10,967 nt of DNA from positions 1 to 10,967 of the forward strand of contig NVQY01000167.1 in NCBI GenBank assembly GCA_002400675.1, read 5' to 3'. The translations under genes and the position numbers were made by a program. This document shows, piece after piece, positions 7,594 through 10,967 of the stretch (its first letter is position 1; each line of letters starts with the position of its first letter). The notes beneath the pieces were generated by a model that saw only the letters and a list, made by a program, of their open reading frames with translations, was not told the DNA's origin and did no database searches. Source of the stretch: Paracoccaceae bacterium (GTDB lineage Bacteria > Pseudomonadota > Alphaproteobacteria > Rhodobacterales > Rhodobacteraceae).

Positions 7594-8091
7594 CTATTCA
7601 GCCACCACCAGCGCATCGCCCATGAGGTCGTCGATAAACAGGCTTAGCAATTGCGCCCGCCCGTTGACGCCGGACTTGCGATAGATCGCGTTGGTCTGCG
7701 CCTTTACCGTCCCTTCCGAGGTCGACCGGATATTGGCGATCTCAGAAATGGTCAGACCCTTGATGGCAAACAGCGCCACGTCATGTTCCGCCGGCGTCAG
7801 GTTCCATTCGGCAAAGCGTTCTTCCAACAGTTCCATGAACGCGCCCGACGCCGCGCGCAATTGCGATTTCATCCGCGCCGCATCCCGGACCGACCGCCGC
7901 ACGGCCAACGTGCCAAACACCACGCCCAGAACAAGGCCGATGGCGGCACCGATTTCGATAAATTCGTAAAACTGCCAGTTGATCGGGGCGATCGGCAGTT
8001 GCAGCACCGTGATCAGGATATCCTGAATAAAGAACGCAGCGGCCAGAACCTGAATGACAAGCAATCCCAACAACACATAGCGATTGGTCAT
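7594..8091 (-). CDS. Membrane-anchored LuxR-type helix-turn-helix regulator
   Basis: The 165-residue protein has two membrane helices (about residues 5-32 and 41-64), then a helical linker of charged residues (66-95) and a C-terminal LuxR/FixJ-type DNA-binding domain (98-155). The latter reads LTPAEHDVALFAIKGLTISEIA, then STSEGTVKAQTNAIYRKSGV as the recognition helix region, and GRAQLLSLFIDDLM. There is no receiver, PAS or acyl-homoserine-lactone domain, so any signal must be sensed by the membrane part or by partners. Proteins of this layout occur in Rhodobacterales; their targets are not known to me. It lies 33 bp downstream of the PepSY-like secreted protein gene on the same strand and is probably co-transcribed, which suggests it may regulate that cluster or respond to the cell envelope. 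The ribosome-binding site is weak. Confidence 0.82.
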   Translation of the reverse strand: MTNRYVLLGLLVIQVLAAAFFIQDILITVLQLPIAPINWQFYEFIEIGAAIGLVLGVVFGTLAVRRSVRDAARMKSQLRAASGAFMELLEERFAEWNLTPAEHDVALFAIKGLTISEIANIRSTSEGTVKAQTNAIYRKSGVNGRAQLLSLFIDDLMGDALVVAE

Positions 8092-8124
8092 GTGCGCGGT
8101 CCGCCCGGATGTTCGCCAGGCAGG

Positions 8125-8688
8125 TTAATCATTGCCGTTTTCGCCATCATTGCCGCCGTCGTTCCCACCGCTATCGCCGCCGCCGCTATCACCACTGCCG
8201 CTACCGCCATCTCCGGTATCACCACCGCCGCTATCACCATTGTCGCTACCGCCATCGCCAGTACCATCACTGTCGCTGCCGCCACCGCCGGTATCGCCAT
8301 CTGGTCCGCCGTCGCCACTATCACCGTTGTCATCTTTGCCGTCGTCACCACGGTCTTTTCCGTCGCTGCTGTCTTCCTCTGTGGTGCCGTCTTTGCCGTT
8401 GCTGGCGGGATTGTTAGGGTCGACAAGGGTCACCCCGATGCGGCCGTTGCTTCGTTCGGTCCAGTAATCCCGTAGAATTGCACCGGTCGCCGGGTTGAAA
8501 ATTATTTCACGATCAAGCGTCGGGCTTGTGGCGGTCACACGGGCACGACCCAAAAACGTCCGGGAGGTTTCGATCTTGGTGAATCCCTGCGAGCGGAGCT
8601 GGGAAACGATGCTGTCTTCGATCTGATTTGCGCTGGCTGACAGTGGAAATAGTGATACAGCCGCAACAACCACAAGAGTTCGGATCAT
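8125..8688 (-). CDS. Secreted PepSY-like protein with long Gly/Asp/Ser-rich tail
   Basis: The 187-residue protein has a clear Sec signal peptide with cleavage expected after ASA (residue 20). Residues 23-76 look like a single PepSY-type domain: IVSQLRSQGFTKIETSRTFL, then GRARVTA, REIIFNPATGAILRDYW. This matches the pattern of small periplasmic PepSY proteins, which are thought to bind or inhibit proteases or act in the envelope. Residues 96-187 are low complexity, made almost only of Gly, Asp, Ser, Asn and Thr, highly acidic and probably disordered. They are not RTX repeats, because the hydrophobic position of the nonapeptide is missing. The tail may bind divalent cations; this is inference. 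It sits 98 bp downstream of the Thr-Gly repeat protein gene and 33 bp upstream of the LuxR-type regulator, all on one strand. The Shine-Dalgarno sequence is weak. Confidence 0.72.
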   Translation of the reverse strand: MIRTLVVVAAVSLFPLSASANQIEDSIVSQLRSQGFTKIETSRTFLGRARVTATSPTLDREIIFNPATGAILRDYWTERSNGRIGVTLVDPNNPASNGKDGTTEEDSSDGKDRGDDGKDDNGDSGDGGPDGDTGGGGSDSDGTGDGGSDNGDSGGGDTGDGGSGSGDSGGGDSGGNDGGNDGENGND

Positions 8689-8707
8689 GTCAGGTTCCCG
8701 CTAATCT

Positions 8708-8731
8708 GGGGTCCGACAGTTGCCGGACCCC
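8708..8731 (-). terminator. Hairpin between the two secreted-protein genes
   Basis: GGGGTCCG (8708-8715) and CGGACCCC (8724-8731) form a perfect 8-bp GC-rich stem around an 8-base loop. It lies between the stop of the Thr-Gly repeat gene and the start of the PepSY-like gene. No uridine run follows on the minus strand, so it is either a Rho-assisted terminator, a stem that protects the upstream mRNA, or an attenuating element; which one cannot be decided by eye. Confidence 0.4.
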
Positions 8732-8749
8732 GATATTGGCTTAGTTAGA

Positions 8750-8762
8750 CACGCGTCGCGTG
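8750..8762. repeat. 13-bp palindrome CACGCG-T-CGCGTG
   Basis: CACGCG (8750-8755) and CGCGTG (8757-8762) are perfect inverted copies around a single T. The spacing is too tight for an RNA hairpin with full pairing, so a protein-binding operator is more plausible than a terminator. It lies 24 bases past the stop of the Thr-Gly repeat gene and about 60 bp upstream of the PepSY-like gene, whose promoter could be nearby. No regulator can be assigned. Confidence 0.35.
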
Positions 8763-8786
8763 CTTATTCAATGATAATTGCGCGTA

Positions 8787-9383
8787 TCAGTCGTCGCCTT
8801 CGCCATCGCCGCCGTCACTGTCGCCGCCGTCGCTGTCGCCACCACCGTTGCCGCCGCCGTTTCCGCCGCCATTGCCACCACCGTTACCGCCGCCATTGCC
8901 ACCACCGTTGCCGCCGTCGCTGTCGCCGCCGTTGCCGCCGTCGCCATCGTGACCGCTGTCGCTGTCGCCATCGGTATCGTGTCCGCCGGTGCCAGTTCCA
9001 CCAGTACCTGTTGTTCCGGTGCCAATGGTGCCTGTTGTTCCGGTGCCAATGGTGCCTGTTGTGCCGGTGCCCGTGGTGCCTGTTGTGCCGGTGCCCGTGG
9101 TACCTGTGGTTCCGGTACCTGTTGTACCTGTGGTTCCGGTACCTGTTGTACCTGTGGTGCCCGTTCCTGTGGTGCCGGTAGCGGTGGTGCCCGTAGTGGT
9201 TGTACCGGTTGCAGTGGTGCCGGTACCCGTAGCAGCGGTGCCCGTGGCTGCGCTCTGTGCCGCGAACCCGTCTTTAGTTCCCACAACTCCGGCAGTACCG
9301 GTTGCGCCAGTTGCGGCAAAAGACATTTGCGCGACTGTTCCCATCAACAAGGCCAGAGTCGATGCTGCAAGTACGTTTTTCAT
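8787..9383 (-). CDS. Secreted Thr-Gly repeat protein with (Gly-Gly-Gly-Asn) acidic tail
   Basis: I do not recognise this 198-residue protein. It begins with a good Sec signal peptide, MKNVLAASTLALLMGTVAQM followed by SFA, with cleavage expected near residue 23. Residues 24-134 are almost only Thr and Gly with some Ala, organised around an 8-residue unit TTGTGTTG. Residues 135-198 switch to an acidic segment with DSD and GHDGDGG, six GGGN units, and a final run of GGDSDGG and GDGEGDD. There is no Cys and no catalytic motif, so a structural, cell-surface, matrix or cation-binding role is the most one can infer. The start at 9383 is set by GAAGGG (9391-9396), seven bases upstream; the frame stays open to 9515 without a ribosome-binding site. 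The TGA stop is at 8787. It is followed by the PepSY-like gene, whose tail is similar in composition. Confidence 0.68.
   Translation of the reverse strand: MKNVLAASTLALLMGTVAQMSFAATGATGTAGVVGTKDGFAAQSAATGTAATGTGTTATGTTTTGTTATGTTGTGTTGTTGTGTTGTTGTGTTGTTGTGTTGTTGTGTTGTIGTGTTGTIGTGTTGTGGTGTGGHDTDGDSDSGHDGDGGNGGDSDGGNGGGNGGGNGGGNGGGNGGGNGGGDSDGGDSDGGDGEGDD
8841..8912 (-). repeat. Six 12-bp tandem units encoding GGGN
   Basis: Six consecutive in-frame 12-bp units on the minus strand encode Gly-Gly-Gly-Asn. Third codon positions vary (GGC, GGT, GGA; AAC, AAT), so the protein repeat is better kept than the DNA repeat. This suggests selection on the amino-acid pattern or an older expansion than the neighbouring 24-bp repeats. 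Confidence 0.75.
9007..9174 (-). repeat. Seven 24-bp tandem repeats in the Thr-Gly protein gene
   Basis: Seven contiguous 24-bp units encode copies of an 8-residue Thr-Gly unit. Units 1 (9007-9030) and 2 (9031-9054) are identical. Units 3 (9055-9078) and 4 (9079-9102) differ by one base. Units 5 (9103-9126) and 6 (9127-9150) are identical. Unit 7 (9151-9174) is diverged, and more degenerate copies continue to about 9240. The multiple-of-three unit keeps the frame, so copy number can vary without breaking the gene. The doublet pattern suggests recent duplications of single units. Confidence 0.8.
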
Positions 9384-9469
9384 GGTGTTTCCCTTCAAGG
9401 TTCCGAAGACGCCACGTCGTGTGGTGTCGATGACCCTGAAGAAAGCCATATTTGCCTGATGATCCATTC

Positions 9470-9505
9470 GTCCGGGGTTTATTCGCGAGGTCATAAACCC
9501 CGGAC
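9470..9505 (-). terminator. 13-bp stem inverted repeat after trpB
   Basis: GTCCGGGGTTTAT (9470-9482) and ATAAACCCCGGAC (9493-9505) are perfect inverted copies with a 10-base loop. The stem lies about 29 bases past the trpB stop and about 87 bases before the start of the Thr-Gly repeat gene. It is the strongest hairpin in the window. A terminator for trpB is the simplest reading, but no T-run follows on the minus strand, so an operator or an mRNA-processing stem is possible. Confidence 0.5.
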
Positions 9506-9512
9506 CGAGGGC

Positions 9513-9530
9513 CATAAACTTTGGTTTATG
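9513..9530 (-). repeat. CATAAAC inverted repeat just after the trpB stop
   Basis: CATAAAC (9513-9519) and GTTTATG (9524-9530) form a perfect 7-bp stem with a 4-base loop, three bases past the trpB stop codon. The same heptamer CATAAAC recurs at 9492-9498 inside the larger inverted repeat. The stem is AU-rich and weak alone. It may stack with the larger hairpin as a double terminator, or the heptamer may be a repeated protein-binding site. Confidence 0.4.
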
Positions 9531-9533
9531 CGC

Positions 9534-10763
9534 TTAAACGAGGTCACCCATGTCGAATTTCAGCGCCTTGGCCACGGTAAAGATGTCCTTGTCGCCGCGC
9601 CCGCACATGTTCATGCAGATCAGATGATCGGCGGGCAAGTCAGGCGCGATCTTCATCACATGGGCCAGTGCGTGACTGGGTTCCAGCGCCGGAATGATGC
9701 CCTCAAGCGTGCAGCACAACTGGAAGGCCTCTAGTGCCTCAACGTCGGTAATGGCGACATATTTGGCCCGGCCAATCTCATGCAGCCAGGAATGTTCGGG
9801 GCCGATTCCGGGGTAGTCCAGCCCGGCAGAGATCGAATGACCCTCAAGGATCTGCCCGTCGTCATCCTGCAACAAATAGGTGCGATTGCCGTGTAAAACA
9901 CCGGGACGACCGCCTGTGAGGGAGGCGCAATGCTCCATCTTTTCGTTCACGCCCTTGCCGCCGGCCTCTACGCCGATAAGGTCGACGCTCTTGTCGTCAA
10001 GGAACGGATAAAACAGACCCATGGCGTTCGACCCACCACCGATGGCGGCGATTAGAGTATCGGGCAGGCGGCCTTCGGCCTCTTGCATCTGTTCCTTGGC
10101 CTCTTTGCCGATGATCGACTGAAAGTCGCGAACCATCGCCGGATAAGGGTGCGGTCCGGCCACAGTGCCGATGCAATAGAAGGTGTCGCGCACGTTGGTC
10201 ACCCAGTCGCGCAGCGCGTCATTCATCGCGTCCTTGAGGGTGCCGCGCCCTGATGTGACCGGAATCACCTCGGCGCCCAAAAGACGCATGCGGAATACGT
10301 TGGGGGCCTGACGTTCTACGTCGGTGGCCCCCATATAAACGATACACTTAAGCCCGAACTTGGCACAAACGGTGGCGGTGGCCACCCCGTGCTGCCCCGC
10401 GCCGGTTTCAGCGATGATTCGGGTCTTGCCCATGCGCATCGCCAGAATGATCTGACCCAGCACATTGTTGATCTTATGCGCGCCGGTGTGGTTCAGCTCG
10501 TCGCGCTTAAGGTAAATCTTGGCCCCGCCCAGATGTTCGGTCAGACGTTCGGCGTGATACAGCGGGCTGGGACGGCCCACGTAGTTCTTCCACAGATCAT
10601 CCATCTGGTCCCAAAAGCTTTGATCGGTCTTGGCCTTTTCATATTCCGCCTCAAGCGACAGGATCAGCGGCATCAGCGTTTCGGACACAAAGCGCCCGCC
10701 AAAGATACCAAACCGGCCGTTTTCATCGGGGCCGGACATGAAAGAGTTGAAAAGGTCGTTCAT
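9534..10763 (-). CDS. trpB: Tryptophan synthase beta subunit
   Basis: The 409-residue protein catalyses the PLP-dependent condensation of indole with L-serine to give L-tryptophan, the last step of the pathway, in an alpha2-beta2 complex with TrpA in the cytoplasm. The PLP lysine is K97 in [12 protein letters not shown], the catalytic glutamate is E119 in [12 protein letters not shown], and the cofactor-phosphate loop is GGGSNAMG (242-249). [20 protein letters not shown] and the C-terminal [12 protein letters not shown] are also typical. The ATG at 10763 has GAAGG about nine bases upstream, and the protein then begins with [19 protein letters not shown] as expected; an in-frame ATG at 10838 is unlikely. 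trpF lies 99 bp upstream on the same strand. trpA does not follow, so it is encoded elsewhere. The end of the gene is followed by two inverted repeats. Confidence 0.97.
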   Translation of the reverse strand: MNDLFNSFMSGPDENGRFGIFGGRFVSETLMPLILSLEAEYEKAKTDQSFWDQMDDLWKNYVGRPSPLYHAERLTEHLGGAKIYLKRDELNHTGAHKINNVLGQIILAMRMGKTRIIAETGAGQHGVATATVCAKFGLKCIVYMGATDVERQAPNVFRMRLLGAEVIPVTSGRGTLKDAMNDALRDWVTNVRDTFYCIGTVAGPHPYPAMVRDFQSIIGKEAKEQMQEAEGRLPDTLIAAIGGGSNAMGLFYPFLDDKSVDLIGVEAGGKGVNEKMEHCASLTGGRPGVLHGNRTYLLQDDDGQILEGHSISAGLDYPGIGPEHSWLHEIGRAKYVAITDVEALEAFQLCCTLEGIIPALEPSHALAHVMKIAPDLPADHLICMNMCGRGDKDIFTVAKALKFDMGDLV

Positions 10764-10862
10764 TCTATTGCGCCTTCGGGTCAGATCATAACGTCTTGTG
10801 AATAGGGCAGCGTGCGGCGTTTTTCCAGCGTAATCCAACCGAAACCCAGTTGGGTCTTGCCG

Positions 10863-10967
10863 CTAGCCCCGTGCGGCAGCAATAAAGTCGCGAATCCGCG
10901 TGGCATCCTTGACGCCCGGCGCGCATTCCACGCCCGAGGACACATCAACCTGACGCGCGCCGGTCAG
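10863..10967 (-). CDS. trpF: Phosphoribosylanthranilate isomerase, C-terminal end (5' part outside window)
   Basis: Only the last 34 codons are present, ending at the TAG at 10863-10865. The translation contains [20 protein letters not shown] followed by RDFIAAARG, which matches the C-terminal phosphate-binding loop (DVSSGVE) and final helix of TrpF, a TIM-barrel enzyme. It isomerises N-(5-phosphoribosyl)anthranilate to CdRP in tryptophan synthesis. Position directly upstream of trpB fits the usual trpF-trpB pair of alphaproteobacteria. The 97-bp gap between the genes (10764-10862) holds the trpB ribosome-binding site and no other clear signal. Confidence 0.9.
   Translation of the reverse strand: MTGARQVDVSSGVECAPGVKDATRIRDFIAAARG

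Noticed and set aside
8130..8390. Gly/Asp-rich tail considered as RTX calcium-binding repeats
   Set aside because: The nonapeptide needs a hydrophobic residue at a fixed position. Here there is no such residue and no regular nine-residue period.
7651..8475. Plus-strand open frame of 274 codons with Ala/Ile/Thr-rich part
   Set aside because: It lies opposite the LuxR-type regulator and the Gly/Asp tail, both of which have clear protein features. The composition is what the complement of GGN/GAN codons gives.
8841..9174. Tandem repeats considered as a CRISPR array
   Set aside because: The units are contiguous 12- and 24-bp coding repeats in one frame without unique spacers, and there are no cas genes.
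8778..9734. Long plus-strand open frames across the repeat gene, one reading as Cys/Gly/Ala-rich and one as Val-Pro repeats (8989-9459)
   Set aside because: They are antisense shadows of the Thr-Gly and GGGN codons, which keep all frames free of stops. The minus-strand frame has a signal peptide and a ribosome-binding site; these do not.
10764..10862. Small inverted repeats between trpF and trpB considered as an attenuator
   Set aside because: Arms are only about five bases, there is no leader peptide with Trp codons and no T-run.

Overview
The window looks like chromosomal DNA of an alphaproteobacterium of the Rhodobacterales (Roseobacter/Paracoccaceae type). The base composition is GC-rich, codon use is GC3-rich, intergenic gaps are short, and the gene families (MatB, AlkB, DUF2237, a short membrane-anchored LuxR-type regulator, a trpF-trpB pair) are typical of that group. 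The genus cannot be fixed from the sequence alone. All gene calls rest on reading motifs by eye; no database search was run.

Left part (1-4132). The 3' end of mutY (base-excision repair) is followed on the same strand by an alkB-type alkane/fatty-acid hydroxylase with all histidine boxes. Then come matB (malonyl-CoA synthetase, minus strand, tail to tail with alkB) and, diverging from it, a ten-helix EamA/DMT permease.

Middle part (4139-7580). A two-gene minus-strand unit encodes a cytosine-C5 DNA methyltransferase whose stop overlaps the start of a GIY-YIG nuclease (ATGA overlap). This reads as a compact type II restriction-modification system. Diverging from it is an operon of a membrane-anchored serine beta-lactamase-like hydrolase and a DUF2237 protein.

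Right part (7594-10967). Everything is on the minus strand. In transcription order it is the end of trpF, trpB, then a secreted Thr-Gly/Gly-Asn repeat protein, a secreted PepSY-like protein with a Gly/Asp/Ser-rich tail, and a small regulator with two membrane helices and a LuxR-type helix-turn-helix. The last three genes are the least explained part of the window. Two adjacent exported proteins end in similar acidic Gly-rich tails, sit next to a membrane-bound regulator, and are separated by inverted repeats. The coding DNA of the first carries 24-bp tandem repeats arranged as identical or near-identical doublets.

No tRNA, rRNA, CRISPR array, insertion sequence or recognisable attachment site was seen. 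There is no gene-free stretch longer than 300 bases. The largest gaps are about 197 bp (5833-6029) and 150 bp (9384-9533), and both are described.
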